Below, one piece after another: positions 22,975 to 36,313 of a stretch of 64,000 bases of DNA (the stretch's first letter is position 1; the number at the start of each line of letters is the position of its first letter). The notes under the pieces are model-generated. The model was not told where the DNA came from, ran no database searches, and saw nothing but the letters and a program-made list of their open reading frames with translations. Source of the stretch: Blasia pusilla (Eukaryota; Marchantiophyta; Marchantiopsida; Blasiales); contig CM114272.1 in assembly GCA_050084515.1 (NCBI GenBank), positions 29,574,001-29,638,000 of the forward strand. Direction: 5' to 3'. Both the position numbers and the translations under genes were made by a program.

Positions 22975-23500
22975 CTGCCCTTATAATTAGGGATTATGTC
23001 TCCTAAATCAAGGTAGCATCCATCACATGAACTTAATATAATCTAATACCCTATACATATAGAGGATATACCCATCATTCTATGTGTGGGAACCAGATAA
23101 AGAGGGGGGGATCAAGCATGATATCCTCTAAAACAACCATTACAAATCAACATGGTGGTTATGCCCCCGCAAATCCATACAACATTAATCTCAAACCTAC
23201 ATGTGCCATTGCCAAGCTTGGTTTTACTCTCTTGTTCGCATTCATAAGATGGCATGATGCACATTTGGGCACATGATTCTTCCAAACCATACCATCATGC
23301 CCCTTAAACACGAGGAATTTGATAGGTAATACCTTTCGTACAAGCTAAATCATGTACCATATAGTAACATCTAGCCTCATCAGTGTTTCCTGCTATAAGC
23401 ACAAACAATCTCCAAGATGGAATCTCCTAATCCCTGGATGATAGCCTCATCTACAAATAGTTGCATACCTCAATGTATCCCTAATTTGAGCAATAGCTCA
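22975..23500 (-). pseudogene. Ty3/gypsy integrase C-terminus with PHD finger, decayed copy
   Basis: Minus-strand frames give GHDGMVWK-like text (KGHDGMVWKNHV), then PSLAMAHVGLRLMLYGFAGA, then TMLICNGCFRGYH. The order is the same as in the copies at 35.4 and 39.7 kb. The zinc-ligand His of a PHD finger is kept here (GYH), whereas the two plus-strand copies have Asn or Asp. The first Cys pair has partly changed (CMLC to LMLYG) and stops interrupt the frame. Confidence 0.65.
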
Positions 23501-24917
23501 ATTGTTAAATGTCATGAACCTAACCACACAAAAAAACTTCACCCTATGAGAGTACAGTGGCATCCATATGTCCAGCAAAAGTCATCAAGTTCCAACCTCT
23601 CTACCATGTTACGTCAAATAGTTGCAAGTAAGTTGGACTCACTCCCACAAAGCAAAAAGTGCTGTGAAAATGAAGGGAAGGGTGCTTGCTGAATGAAGAG
23701 ATATTCCATAGCCAACCAATTATAGGTCCCATGATTTATTCCAAAATACCTCGTGGACATGTCATACAACACTTGCATGGGAATATACATATAATACCCA
23801 TGATGAGGGTATATTCCCATTGGGTATACATGTAGGTTATCTCCTTCACCCTACACCTGTAGGGTGTAGTTCTCAAACCTAAATTTTATTGATAATAGTG
23901 GCTCAATAGTCACTTTCTAAAAATAGGAAGGCAACTCTCTTGAAATAGGGATTTTCCTTGAATAGGCCCTAAATGAGCCCAAATCAAGGGAAAACTTGCA
24001 CTTGCAAGTTACCCTACTCCTTAGCAAGTCATCCTTGACCTAATAGGCTTGATCTCTTATCTACCTCAAAGCGTTGGGTGCATAATCTGTGTCCCATTGT
24101 AAAAGAAGTAACATCACACTTCCCATTTCGAAACCTCCCCTCCCCCTTCCCATCCCCATGTTCCTTTCATTAGAAAAATCACCCCACTCTCTTATTCGGA
24201 GGAAAAAAAAACAAAAAAACCCTTCCCTCCATTTACCATTTGGAAAAGAAAATCCCTTCCCTCTTTTATGTGGAAAATAAAAAAATGAAGCCTTCTCTCT
24301 CCACACTTTTCTTGATGATTATTTTGTCACATGTTACAACTTCACTCTCCCAAAACCCATCCTCTCCCCTCCCACCCTCTTTAAAAACAAAACAACCATT
24401 CCCTTACATCAGTTGGAAAACTAACTCACTCCTTGGTATAAGCCCTTCCACGTTGTCATCCTTTTTCCTTTGGAACTCATCGCCATTCCTCATTTTGAGA
24501 AAAAAAAATTCTTCCTTTTCCCATGTGGAGGGAAAAAGCATATATAAGAAAAACTTTCCCACCTAACCCATAATCCCATCATTTGTAAAACCTCAACAAC
24601 CTTGGTGTTTACTAGTTTGACCTCTACTTATAATGCCAATCTCCAATCACTAAACAAACTATATATGGACAACATTCCCAATCTAGACTCGTCCCCAATA
24701 TTGCAGATTTAAAAATATGATGTGAATCCCCTTTATTAAAAAATATCCTTTTCATTTATTTATTTAAAAAAATCCTTGTTTTTCCCTTCTTGATTTGGGG
24801 AAAAGGAAATATCTTGTCCCTTTTCCTACACCCACCTCCCCATTTCTAAGAGAAAATTACTCTCAACATTTTGAGTTCTTTTTATTGGTTCCACCACTCT
24901 TCTATTCCTACTCATCA
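23501..24917. other. AT-rich stretch with TTTCCC/GGAAAA-rich low-complexity block
   Basis: From 24090 to 24860 the sequence is made of loosely repeated CCCTTCCC, TGTGGAAA and A-run units with long Pro/Ser/Leu-rich open frames on the plus strand. Composition alone explains these frames, and I recognise no protein. The part from 23501 to 24060 may be further gypsy remnant on the minus strand. Confidence 0.4.
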
Positions 24918-25222
24918 CAAGGTTGCACGGAAACGGACATGCCCTATGGGTCCCCCGCCCGGGTTTTTTTCGGTATCCAAGTGGCTTGCACGGGCTTGGG
25001 AAGCGGGAACCGGTGCAGGCTTGGATTAAAGGAGGTGGACAGGGATTGAATGGGTGTGTGAGATGTGAACCCTTTCCTGGCTTGCATCAAGCTTGCGCAC
25101 GACTCGCACCAACCCCGCATATGGCCCGTTATCTGCGTGGGCTTGCGTGGGCACTGAGCTTGCCTCGTGCGGCTTGGCCCCCTATGGACCGTGGACATAA
25201 ACTTCAGCCGTATGCAACCTTG
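24918..25222. mobile_element. GC-rich element with terminal inverted repeats
   Basis: It begins CAAGGTTGCACGG and ends CCGTATGCAACCTTG, which are inverted repeats. The 305-bp interior is clearly richer in G and C than the flanks and contains repeated GCTTGC words. The CA..TG ends are reminiscent of hAT elements, but I see no convincing 8-bp target duplication. Confidence 0.5.
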
Positions 25223-26761
25223 CCTCCCCATCTTTGACCCGAATTTTCTTTTTAAAAGTTAAGAAAAAATTTCTTGAATCATTATCCATCAAAATTTTAA
25301 TACTTCTCTTATTTAGAAGATGGGAAAAAAATCAATAGAAGGGAAGCAAGGAATATATTTTTAAATTTTAGTAATTTAATTCAAGATTATGGGCCCATAA
25401 TCTTTAATATAATGAGAGAACTATATTTTACTTTTCAAAACTTGGTTGTATGATTTATGGTAAGGGAAAAAAAAAAGTGACCCCAACACAAAAAAATTCA
25501 AAATTGTATGTAAAACTGAACCATTAAAGCATGTAATAATAAAATTCATAGAAGAACTATATAGGGGAAAGAAAAATTAAGACTTCAACCCCTTTTCATC
25601 CTTTCTCTCTTTAGCTTTTTAGCTTAGTATGGGGAAATGACAAAAATAACTCATATGGAAGAGGCTCCACACTCTATATGCACAAAGAACTTTGAAAAGA
25701 AGGGATTAGCATTAACAGAAACATAATTAATATAAAGATTAAACTCCATGCATTTTTTTAATCCACTCTCCTTTTAGGTTAATATAGGGAATTAGTTATT
25801 AATGGGGCCCCCTTTCATGTAAAGTAAAGTTAATGAGGTAGTGGGGGAGTGGAGTAGCATAACAAAGATCTCAAGAGTGGAAGGACATAACATGATACAT
25901 ATCACAATTTTAGCAACCAAGGAGCTCCAAGCCATTTTGGGCTCATAGTTGGAGGATTAAAAAACTCTTTGAGAGAGGCATGATGGGAGAGCTTATAAAA
26001 ATGTGCATTTTTTTTTCGAAAAGATGATGATATTGATGGATAGACATTATATCTTAGAATTTATCCTTTCCTTCGTAATAACCCCTCTACTAGGAATTTT
26101 ATTTCCACTTTGAACACACATTTGCTTTGGGATGACTTCCAAGTTGCTTAGTGCTGAAAATTACTAAACTTGTCATTTTTTTACTTCAAGATGTTTAGAT
26201 AGCAAGACCTTTTTTCTTTTGAGAAAACCAATATTTTAAAAAAATCCTTGTGCGCACTATGATATGAGGAGAGGGGAGCTACTTTTTAGGGTTTTTCTAC
26301 TCCCAAACAAGTGAAGCCCTTCTTAGAAAATAAGGTCTCTTAAAAAATTAATAGATTAATATTTACAAGATTAGAATGTAGTTTATGTGAATGTTTGATT
26401 TTATGAGATTGGGCCTCCTCTAACCTCCATACAATTTTTTATTGAAATTGGAGTTTCAATACCGATCAACATTTTGAGGTTAGAGGAGACATGGAATAGA
26501 ATTTAGAGATATGATTGTTGCATGAATATTTGCATGGGTCTAAGATCGTATTTATTAATATTGTAAAAATCCTAACAATCTACTTATGTCCATGCATAGT
26601 ATATACCCTTTTACTACAATAACATTCATTAGAAAAATATTCTTGAATAAAAGATATAAAATCAATTCTTCGTTAAACCAATAATAATATATGTTGGACA
26701 ACCCCATAAATTGGATCTGAACATGGGGAACGCACATGCATAGGAAATCCATGCTCCATAA
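25223..26761. other. AT-rich intergenic stretch
   Basis: No gene or conserved motif was seen on either strand. Confidence 0.5.
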
Positions 26762-26900
26762 TCTATATTATCATTGGAGAGTGCTTTCTTATTTGTAAAC
26801 CAAACACTTGTTTTCTAGATGTATGACAACGGGGCAACAAGAAATCATTTTCCTAGATTATTTATTTATTTTTTATGTAACATCATTAATCCATATTACA
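26762..26900 (+). mobile_element. Helitron 5' remnant
   Basis: The start TCTATATTATCATTGGAGAG and the following GTGCTTTCTTATTTG, CAACAAGAAATCATTTTCC and AACATCATTAATCC words match the Helitron family. No 3' hairpin or CTAGT follows. Confidence 0.6.
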
Positions 26901-27059
26901 AAATAGTAATAAATCCAGAAAATTCGTAATTATAAGTGTTTAAAAAAATATGAATTTTTTTAATATTAAGTAGATTTCATGACTTTCATGGCATCTAATA
27001 ATATTAAACTTTTTTGAACGTTCACCTCCGGCATACAATATTTGAACGCATACAAAATT

Positions 27060-27624
27060 ACGGATTAAGACGGCCGACCGTATCCTACGGGACGTTTTTT
27101 GAGACGCCCTAATGCGGGATAATAATTATCCGTCCGGATGGGATAGGGAAAGACAGGGAAGGTAAGTGAATATTGTGCGTTTGTGTTAAGGCATCTTAAT
27201 TATCCGTCTGTTCGTCCGTCAGTCCGTCCGGATTTCAGAGTCCGTCCGTCAGTGAAGGGACGGTGCCGTGCGTCTGCGTTAAGGCAAATGAATGAGATTT
27301 CGAATGTCTACAGGTTCCATTTGGTTCGAACGCGCAACGCTCTCTAGTGGTGCTTCTTTTTGTGCCTCCGCCATCGCCATCGCTGTGCTCGGAAGTGCTG
27401 CGCTTGCGCTCCGGCACCTTCGCCTGAAACGCTCTTCGTTGCGTGCGTGATCGGGTTGTAGATGATTCGTTTGTCACTGCGTGCTTGATCTGCGAGAGGA
27501 AACGTCTGAGGTGGAGTTGGTATGTGGAGGCGGAATTTGGGAGGAGTGATTTAGGGCGGCGTAGCGAGGGATTCAGAAATTTTAACGCTCGTCGGGCGTG
27601 CGGTGGAGGGTCAGGAGTGCCGTG
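27060..27624 (+). promoter_or_regulatory. RPN12 promoter region with GAGACGCCCTA box and CCGTC repeats
   Basis: It contains TTTTTTGAGACGCCCTAATG at 27095-27114, related to the box before CMC1. From 27195 to 27260 there is an array of GTCCGTC words. The segment nearer the gene is GC-richer, as for a 5' UTR. No TATA box is clear. Confidence 0.35.
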
Positions 27625-29978
27625 ATGGACGCGAAGATAGCAGACAGCACCCGGATTTTCCAGAAATTCAAGGCGGCGTATCAGCAAGATGATTACAACG
27701 CCTGCTCCATTTTGCTCTCGCAACTCAAGGTTTTAGTTTTGCCGTCTTTCCGTTACTCTCTCTTCCGGTGGGATGGTTATGGTCTTTCAAAATGCACCCT
27801 ATGGTCGTAGGCCTCGTGCGATCGTTGCGAGCAGTTTTGAATCCTGATCTTGTTTCGTTGCTTCAAATGCTTGCAGGTGAAATTAACCGAGTTCCCAGCT
27901 CTGCCACCCGTCTACAAGCAGACACCGACAGCAGTTCAAGAGCTTATTCTAGCCAGTAAGCCGGGATCTGATCTCGAAATTGGTGGCTTGAGGGTTAGCT
28001 GATGTATTTTCCATTGCTGGAAACCTAATTTCTACTTGGACTTCATGTACAGTGGTACCAAACTTCGGCGCTGTAGTGCACGTCACCATTTTTTCATCTG
28101 TCCTTAGGCATCTTGAGGCTGATTGTTCTAACGCTTTGGAATCGCTCTTCTCAGGGGATATATTTGAGCATGCCATTGTCCTAAGTGTAAAGACGGAAGA
28201 TCAAGATGCGTTTGAGCGTCATTTCTTACAACTGAAGCCGTTTTACACAGACACCAGGTACGTGTCAGCATGACTGCGGCATTGTAGTAGAGATGAAGTG
28301 AAATTTTTGTTTAGTCTCATAATGCATCCTTTTCTCAATATGATAAAGATCGGGTTGGTGGCTAGGCTCCACTCACTGGTGTGAGGGTGGTCTATATTCC
28401 TGCAGTAATTATTCGTCTGCAAGCTGCTCGTGAACCAAAAGCGGGAAGTTTTGGCACATCCAATCAAAATTTTCATCCTTTTTGGTAAAAATAGAAGCTG
28501 TGTTGATATCTGATCCTCTCTTCTCTCATGGCGACCTGCTTGCAATTTACCAGGGACCTCATTCCTCGATCTCCGGAGGAGTATCCAATTTTAGGGCTCA
28601 ATCTCCTGCGATTACTAGTACAAAACAGGATTGCAGAATTTCATACAGAGCTGGAGCTTCTTCCACCCGAGGCACATGAAAACCCTTGTATTAAACATGC
28701 TGTGGAGTTGGAGCAGTCTTTCATGGAGGGTGCTTACAACAGGGTTCTGAGTGCCCGCCAAGCAGTCCCCCATGAAACCTACGTCTACTTCATGGATTTG
28801 CTCGCTAAGACTGTGCGGTATGGAGACATCTCTAAGCTTTGTTACTTACGTACTTACCTACCTTCAAATAGCTGTTTATCAAAAGAATGTTCTCTGACAC
28901 ATTTTGTATAGGAAAATATCTTTGAAAATTGAGGGTTCATGACTTTGGATTCTTTCTTACATTATGTTGTACTTTCAGAAAATGTGTACTTTGGAGCAGT
29001 CATCCTTAATTTGCAAGCAATTCCAAAAGTCCATGAATTTGCATTCCTTCATGTCCGAACATATCAAGGACCTAGTTCATCAATCGAGTCCAATGAGAAT
29101 ATATAGACCCATGTGCAACTGCTTTTATTACTAAAAAGATGAGAAGGCTGGGTACATTTGGTAGTAGCATAAAAGGGCGGCATCCATTCAATTACAGACA
29201 GGCTTTTGCATTTTAAGCTGTCCTCTACCCACATTGCATTACTCTGCATTAAGAGTGTCATTGTTAAACCTATTTTCTGTATTATTTGTTACATAGATTC
29301 CAGTCAGTTGGCCACTTGTTGGCTTATCTATAGAGTTTGGAAGCACACGAAGGATGTGACTGGACTCTGTAAATAAAAATCTTTAGAAAATGGGAAGTAG
29401 ATGAAGCTTTAAGCATTCTTGGTTGCTCCCAATTCTGAAATTTCAGTTGTTTGCTTGCAGAGATGAAATTGCTGGATGCAGTGAGAAGGCATATGATTCA
29501 TTATCTGTTGCTGATGCCAAGAAAATTTTGATGTTTTCTAGTGACCGTGAGTTGCAGGATTATGCAGCCGAGGTTTGTTTCTTTCACCCCTTTGTTCTTG
29601 GAGTAGGTGAAGTCTCAGAACAATTTATGGTCATGAACATGTGCCTCCCACGTATCTCTGCATCACTTGTCATTTGATGTGATAGATTCTGTTCTACTGT
29701 ATATTGTGTAAGTCAGTTCTCAATTTGAGGATGTGGTTAGGATGGCAGTCATTGCCTGTATGAAGTATGAAGATGGACATGTCTCAAGTGTATCCAATCA
29801 GTTTGTTTGAGATTTGACTGTTCCCATGCTCATGCAGGACCATCATGATTGGGAGATTCGAAATGGGTATGTGTATTTCCAGAAGGTGAAGGAGTTAGCA
29901 CCATGCAAGGAGATCCCTTCTTTGCAACTGATAAACCAAACTTTAGGATATGCTAGGGAACTTGAGCGCATTGTATGA
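27625..29978 (+). CDS. RPN12: 26S proteasome regulatory particle non-ATPase subunit 12
   Basis: RPN12 is a PCI-domain subunit of the 19S lid and the last to join the lid during assembly. Six exons, all GT-AG: 27625-27729, 27877-27955, 28155-28257, 28554-28817, 29461-29572 and 29838-29978. They give 267 residues, the length I recall for Arabidopsis RPN12a. Landmarks are FKAAYQQDDYNACSILLSQLK near the N-terminus, HAIVLSVKTEDQDAFERHF (about 65-83), LGLNLLRLLVQNRIAEFHTE, HAVELEQSFMEGAYNRVLSA and TYVYFMDLLAKTVRDEIAG in the helical and PCI region, and the C-terminus QLINQTLGYARELERIV. The frame closes exactly at TGA. In Arabidopsis this subunit also affects cytokinin response. Confidence 0.95.
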
Positions 29979-31169
29979 GTGTCCAGAAGGCTGTTTTTAG
30001 TGCCAGGGTCTTCCTTCTCATCTTGTCACATGCCTGTCCAGGGGAATTAATGGTCATATAAAGAAGACTTCAAAATGTGCAGTTCCATTCTTTAACAAAA
30101 CTGACAGATGTGATGGGATTTTGGATGCACTGTCCAGCAAAGGATTGTGTGGCATTACAAGATCTTTTTGGACACAGGATTTGTTACTGTCAGTAACAAT
30201 TCAACTAATTAGCTCTATATGTGATTGTCCTCTGGGTCGTTGGCTTAACCAAGCTGGATGGAAGAGATGATCCTCCCCACTTGTTCCTGGATTGCTATCA
30301 TGCGGATCTATGACTTCTCTTGGAAATGAGATTCATCTATAATCATCTTGGCTGAAATGGTTTCTAAGTTGGAGGTGGGTTCTGCACCATGAATGAACTC
30401 TGAATGGATGTGCCTTGTAGGCAATCCATTTGACCTCAGGGTAACCTGGGGAGATTGATCTCAAGATGAGCCAAGTGAGAGCTTACCAAAAGATGGATCT
30501 CATTATCATAATTAAGTTGTAGGAAGACAACCATGCCTAAGAATCATAAGGTGCCCACGTTAGGGTTCTTACGCAAGATCAGGTGTAGAGTATCTTAGTA
30601 GTTGGAGTAATATGGTGGGTTCCAAGAGTTGTATTACTTCGGGTGGATTTTGGAACTTTGTACCTTTATTGGGCCCACGTCTTTCTTTTCGTGTCATATT
30701 TCCCAAGTGCAAACTTGCTTGACAAGCAGCTGAAGAGAGGCATATGGCTGTATAGTTGAGCTCACATTTGTGAGTATAAATCATAAACTAGTGAATATCT
30801 TCCCAAGGTAACATTTAGAACAAGTTGGTACTTGTTGGGTCTATGTAAGTAATGCAATGGGTGTGTAGTAAACAAAAGCCTTGTGAGAGAATGAAGAAGT
30901 GTTGCAGAAGTAAGAATAAGAAGAAAGGAGGAGAAAGTGAGACGAATGTGCAGTTATAGCAAGTAGTAATGTACTCAAGAAACAGTTGAATCTAAATTTG
31001 AGCTTATCCCCCACACCAAGACAGTAACAATGACCAGAACTGCAGGTTTCAGTCTTGATTACCATTGGGCTTAGCCTAGAGGCACGATAAATGAGGTATC
31101 AATTACTCCAATCTGGTGGAAGCAAACAAATGCATTCGAAGAACGAAGTGTCTACTTTCTCTTGCACAA
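29979..31169. other. RPN12 3' flank and intergenic spacer
   Basis: It holds the RPN12 3' UTR. No further gene is recognised up to the Helitron at 31170. Confidence 0.45.
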
Positions 31170-31337
31170 TCTATACTACTAAAAGAGTTTGGGGTCTTAG
31201 GCAGGGGCTTCCTCTGCATGACATGCATGCATTTTAGGCCCTTCCCCGTTGACATGTGATGGGTTTAACAGAAGCTAACAATTAAGTGAGGCGGACGAGG
31301 CCGGTTTCACCCGTGCAGCGCACAAGCATCGGCTAGT
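31170..31337 (+). mobile_element. Short non-autonomous Helitron, second family
   Basis: It starts TCTATACTACTAAAAGAG and ends CGGCTAGT (31333-31337), with a GTGC..GCAC stem about 15 bp before the end. The body words CAGGGGCTTCCTCTGCATGAC, GTTTAACAGAAGCTAAC and GACGAGGCCGGTTT recur, with small changes, at 49.5-49.7 kb. Confidence 0.75.
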
Positions 31338-33939
31338 AGTAAAAAAGCTCTGAGTCAGATTAAAAGATCCATCAAGATAGCCATGGTACATAAAAGATAA
31401 GAACCAACATAAGTTAGAGTGGAAGGTAAAAGAACATCGGACACCATCTTTTCAAGTTTTTTTGGAACAATGAAGGCTTCATAAAGAGTCGACATAATCA
31501 AATGATTACTTAATGTTTGTTAATGCTATGATAAAAATCTCTCCAAAAATCCATAGGACAACCGTGAGGGTGAGAAAGTGGTTGTGACAAATTTTGCCTC
31601 ATGCTTTAGAGAAATGAAGGACTTTAAAGTTTACATGAGACTTTCTAAACATGGTAGAAATGCAAAATGAAAAGGCAACACGTTTCCTAAAGGGAACTGT
31701 AGGATATTTCATCTGCCTTCCTTGAGGCTCTAAGTGATTAGTATGTTCCAAGGTACTATTGGGTTTACTTCGAATCTTGATTGAGGGGAAAAAAGGGACT
31801 TGGCGGCTTTGGCTTCCAATAGATAAAGAAGTTAATACAATAGAAGGGAAGTTCAGTATCTTTAGCTCCACATGTATAAGGTAAGTTCATAAGACTCTTG
31901 AATGATTAACTGAAAAGACACCTACTGCCTCTATAATGAGTATTGTAAAATCACATCCTAGATATCATAAGCTGTTGTGCCATAAGTTCAGGAAATGGTC
32001 GATAGATGAATATATCCATATTTGAGAGGGCGGCGTATACTAGGAGCACGAGAAGAGTTGAACCTAATTGGACGTGGCATAACTTAACTATGTGTAAACA
32101 TTAGTTAAAGTTCAAAAGGTGGTATCATGAGATAGCAACATTAAGCTTGGCTTTACAGATACCAAAAATTTCATTGGAAATGAGTAGGTCATTCGAAATG
32201 ACTCACAATACTAAGACAATCATAAGAAAAAAAAATCGCCTTGAATCTTGAAACTCCATACTAGTTCTTAGTTAGGAAAGTGTTTCTCTAAAACATGGAA
32301 ACGAAGGTAAGTAGCTCCATACTTAGAGAAATAATTGTAAAAGTATTGTAGAGAGTTTTTTCCAACTCACAAGATAAGTAAAAGAGATTTTCCTAGAAGA
32401 GGTGGAGACAATTGACAACATAAATCAAGTTAGGTCATTGAAAAAGGCATTGGATTCAAACCACATGAAAGGAAAGACCATTGGATGTCAAAAAACATTG
32501 GTAGTTGAAGTTGAGAGAAGACTCACAGGATATCTGCAGAAGCATAGTAAATAGATTTTTGGGTATTTAGAAAAGTAAGTACCATGTGTGGTAAAAAAAA
32601 TGTAAGATGAGTCTATCTAAATTCCATTAGAATTTTGACTTAGAAATGAATTGAGACTAGTTGTTGTGACACCAAATCCTCATAAATAAAAGACATAAGA
32701 ATATTACACCAAATGATTGACTCGAGGGTTTAAAATGCAAGGTTCATAAATTCAAGACATGTGTGGGGAACATTTATTCTAATAGAAGCGGCATGATGAG
32801 TACAATAAGTTTCAAAATATTACTAATTGACAAGAAATGATAATTGAAAGAGAAAAAAATTGATGATTTTTCCATCAACTTTGCCTTCACCCAAGTTGGG
32901 GACATCATCAAAGGATTTCGAGGACAACTTACCATTAACTTTGGACGGTCCTTTGGATAAAGGAGAAGGAAGGCACAAAGAGAAGATGAGTTTGTATCGA
33001 AATGGAAGATTTCATTTAAGTGAAAGGACATGTATTTGGATGGAAGACTTGGGTTAGATCTCCATGACCTAATGAATCGCATCCCCACAAGATCTAGTTG
33101 GTGACATCAAGTGACCTAAGTCGCCCTTGGTGCATAGGTCATCTCCCTAAAGAGCCTCATCACTTAATCCTCCATCAATATACTCGATTCTCTTTCCCGA
33201 GCCGGAGTATGGCGGCTAATCCTCGATAAATTCCTTGAAGGTGCTCCTCGAATGGTATCTAGTTCACAATCTAAACCTGTTAAAAATGAAACATGGTTAG
33301 CTCAAAATCCCACAACCATGAGAAGATTGGGAGGGAGATAATTCCCCCCTCATCTTCCTCCTATTTATACAAATGGAGTTCTCATAGAGTTCCCCATTCC
33401 TAGGTCATTCTATTGTCGCTCCACTGCTTGTGGTCCTCAACCCAAGTATGGATCTTGCCTCCCAAAACTCCTCGCGATTCCTTGGGACTCATGATCATCT
33501 TGGGAGAAAATTCATGACTAATTTTGCCTATCATTTCTCTCTCAACTCTCAATGAGCCATTTCGCCTGATTTCATAGATTCAATGACTTAATGTCTCATG
33601 GTTGGTGTTGTACGACTATACATCACTATCCATACATATGGGCTGTCATCAATACGCGTCTAAGATCCATGTATAGTGTGAATCTTACCACATCTACACA
33701 TGAACGACTAGACACATCCCAATTGCAATCTAAATCATGATCATTTGGGCTTCACATATGCACTCTCAACTCAACAAGAGCCTTAACAATGTAAAGCTGA
33801 TATGCAATATCTTAGCATACCATTCGCTCTCAATGAAGCCTAATATTCACACAATGATATAAACTATGATAACATCAAAATGTACGAAACAATTTGCTAT
33901 AGACTTAAAATGTGTGATCTCCGATCAATCTTAGCTAAT
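31338..33939. other. AT-rich stretch without recognisable genes
   Basis: I see no conserved protein. The frames at 31599-31871 and 32774-33088 (minus) have no motif that I know. The composition is like an old retroelement, but I could not identify a domain. Confidence 0.45.
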
Positions 33940-35928
33940 GTCACATCTTAATAGCCGATAGGTTGAGATCTATCGTGAATACGACATAAGAGCCAGTGGA
34001 CCGTCTTGAGTGTAACTTTGTCCTGAGGTGTCGGATGAGGTTGAGGATAAGTCCGTTGTGTCACGAATGTCATTTCTGACAACTTTCTTCATGAGGTCTT
34101 TCACATTAGGGTGACTTGTTGAGCAGGTCACCCGCCCCTAATAACCTATGCGCGCAGGTTACCAAGAGGATAGCTATTTTTAGGGGAAGAGCCTTTTGGC
34201 TCTTCCCAATCCTATATAAGCGAGGAATATGGATTTCCCAAGCCATCTTTCTCATGTTGGGCCGTTGGAGCACCTCTCTTGTTGTGTGTCAGATAGGATC
34301 AGGGTGCTAGCGTCTGGATTTCTTGAGAGCACAGGGTGGACGAGACTCGATATGGTGATGTAGATTGAGGAGTGGAGTTTTAGGCCAGGTGTGCCATTTT
34401 AAATATTCTTATTTTTACATGAGAAAGATGTCAAGGGGCAAGTGGGAATTCGTTGTTTGTAGGTAGGCAAACGAGTTGCCTCGGTGGGGAGCCCTTGGAG
34501 ACGTTGGTTGGCGTTTTGTTGTCATTTTTTTGTTCAGAAGGCTGTGCGCAGAAGCGCTATCCATTTTTTCTCAGATTTCTTTGGTGCAAGTTGACGAGGG
34601 ACATCGGTTGGGCATAGCGCAAAGTGGGGTGGAAAGTGTATCAATGAGAGTAGGGGGAGAAGGAGAAGAGAAGTGGGAAACATAACTTGCAACCGTCGGG
34701 AGGCTATCAAATAAAGGCGGTCAGGCTAGGGTGTAGTCGCTAGGGTAAGGTCTGAGACATGAGAAGTTAGGGTGCGGTAGAGGACGTCGAGAGCCAGGGC
34801 CAAGAACTTGGATCCAGGACTCGGGATCGGAGCATAAGGCGGTGAGCCGCGGCCCTTGGCCGCGACCCTTCCTCCCCCTCCCCGCATTTACTTTTCCATC
34901 CCCCGTTATTACCCATAGGACCAGCCCCCCCCTTCTCCCACTTGTGTTTAGGGAGGCCGCATAGGGGCGCGGTTCAAGGCCCCCCCGAAGTTACATAGTA
35001 GGAGCGGGAAACGTGGTCCTATGGTAGAGGTTCAAACGACGTGGTAGAGGTATGGGCGACGTTGTAGAGGCGTAGACAACTTGGTAGAGTGGCTGATATG
35101 GTTGGAGTCGGCCATGGTTGGTTTAAGGGGTCGGGTGTGGTTGTATGGAGTTACGTAGTACGAGGATGTTTTGGGACTGGGTGTTTCGCGAGCACGGTGG
35201 GATTCGCGACGGGAGTTTGACAGCTATTACGAGTCGATTTGGGGTCGACGCAGTAGTTCTTCATCGAGTGTGGGTGCGAGGGTTGAGGATACATTGAGGT
35301 ACGTGACCATTCTTGGAGGAGGTTATCGTCCATGGATTATGAGGTTTCATCCTTGAGATTCCGTGTATTTATAGCAGGGGGCACCCACGACGCTACATGT
35401 CACGACAGGGCACACGATCCTATGTGTGCACGAGGTGTTACCAACCGGAATCCTCATGTTGGAGGGACATGATGGTATGGTTTGGAAGGATCATGTGCAC
35501 AACTGTGCGCCATATCACCTTCCGAACGTGGAAGGGACAGAGGATCCAAGCTTGGCAGTGGTACCTGCAAGCTTGAGGTGTATGTTTTGCGCATCTGCGA
35601 GGGGTGCAACCACCATGTTGGTATGTGATGGTTGTTCTCGAGGGTGGAATATGTCATGTTTGACCCCCCAATGTAGTTCCCACAGGATGATGGATATGTC
35701 CGAGATGTGTATAGGGTAGTAGGTCATGTCAGGGAGATGTGATATTTTCTATTTGGAGTTTGGGGGATCCAATTGCCAACTTTGGGGGCGGTTGTGTGAT
35801 CTCGATGTATATGTATGAGTTGATTTCTATACATATGTGGATCTATCGGTGTGTGGGGAAGATCGGTGTTGTGTGGTGTGGATGTGAGCAACGATCCATG
35901 TTGTGTAGCGATGTGTATCCGCACAACA
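33940..35928 (+). mobile_element. Decayed Ty3/gypsy element, PHD type (copy 1)
   Basis: A block starting TGTCACATCTTAATAG at about 33940 resembles the leader/LTR block at 40230 and 63541 (TGTCACATCTTTTAGG), with a TATATAAG box near 34203. The integrase C-terminus follows (LRYVTILGGGYRPW near 35295-35345, GHDGMVWKDHV at 35468-35500, PSLAVVPASLRCMFCASA). It ends in a partial PHD finger (TTMLVCDGCSRGWNMSC near 35660), in which Asn replaces the ligand His and the last Cys pair is damaged. A G-rich polypurine tract (35781-35791) precedes a 136-bp LTR at 35793-35928. Reverse transcriptase and RNase H were not found. Confidence 0.65.
35793..35928 (+). repeat. 136-bp gypsy LTR
   Basis: TGTGTGATCTCGATG..CGCACAACA follows the polypurine tract of copy 1. 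A nearly equal LTR (137 bp) is at 46804-46940. Confidence 0.65.
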
Positions 35929-36313
35929 CTAACAACATAGTTGTGCGGATCACAAATCTTAGTAGGGTTTGATCTAACAAAGATGAATTCCAAATGAGCA
36001 TCATCATGAGTATTCCTCTATCCAAGAAACTCCATGGTAATATATGTGAACAAATCATCGAGTAGGTCATAAGCAACCTCAAGTACAAATGCAAAAACAA
36101 ATAATGCATACATTGAAGATCGATTATAGCAGGTTGCAAAATTATAACATTCTAGTATTGCAAGATCTCTCTAAAACTTTGAATTAAGCCAAAATCTATA
36201 TATCCTTCTTAATGATATACTCTAAGAATTATCCTCTAATTATACCAAAAGTGTACTTTTCAAGATTCAATGATATATAGTGTTTTTTGCACCTCTCTAA
36301 TATCATTCATAAA

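Noticed and set aside
27235-27723. 162-codon minus-strand frame over the RPN12 5' region
   Set aside because: It is antisense to RPN12 exon 1 and its 5' UTR, is Arg/Ser-rich by composition and has no family resemblance.
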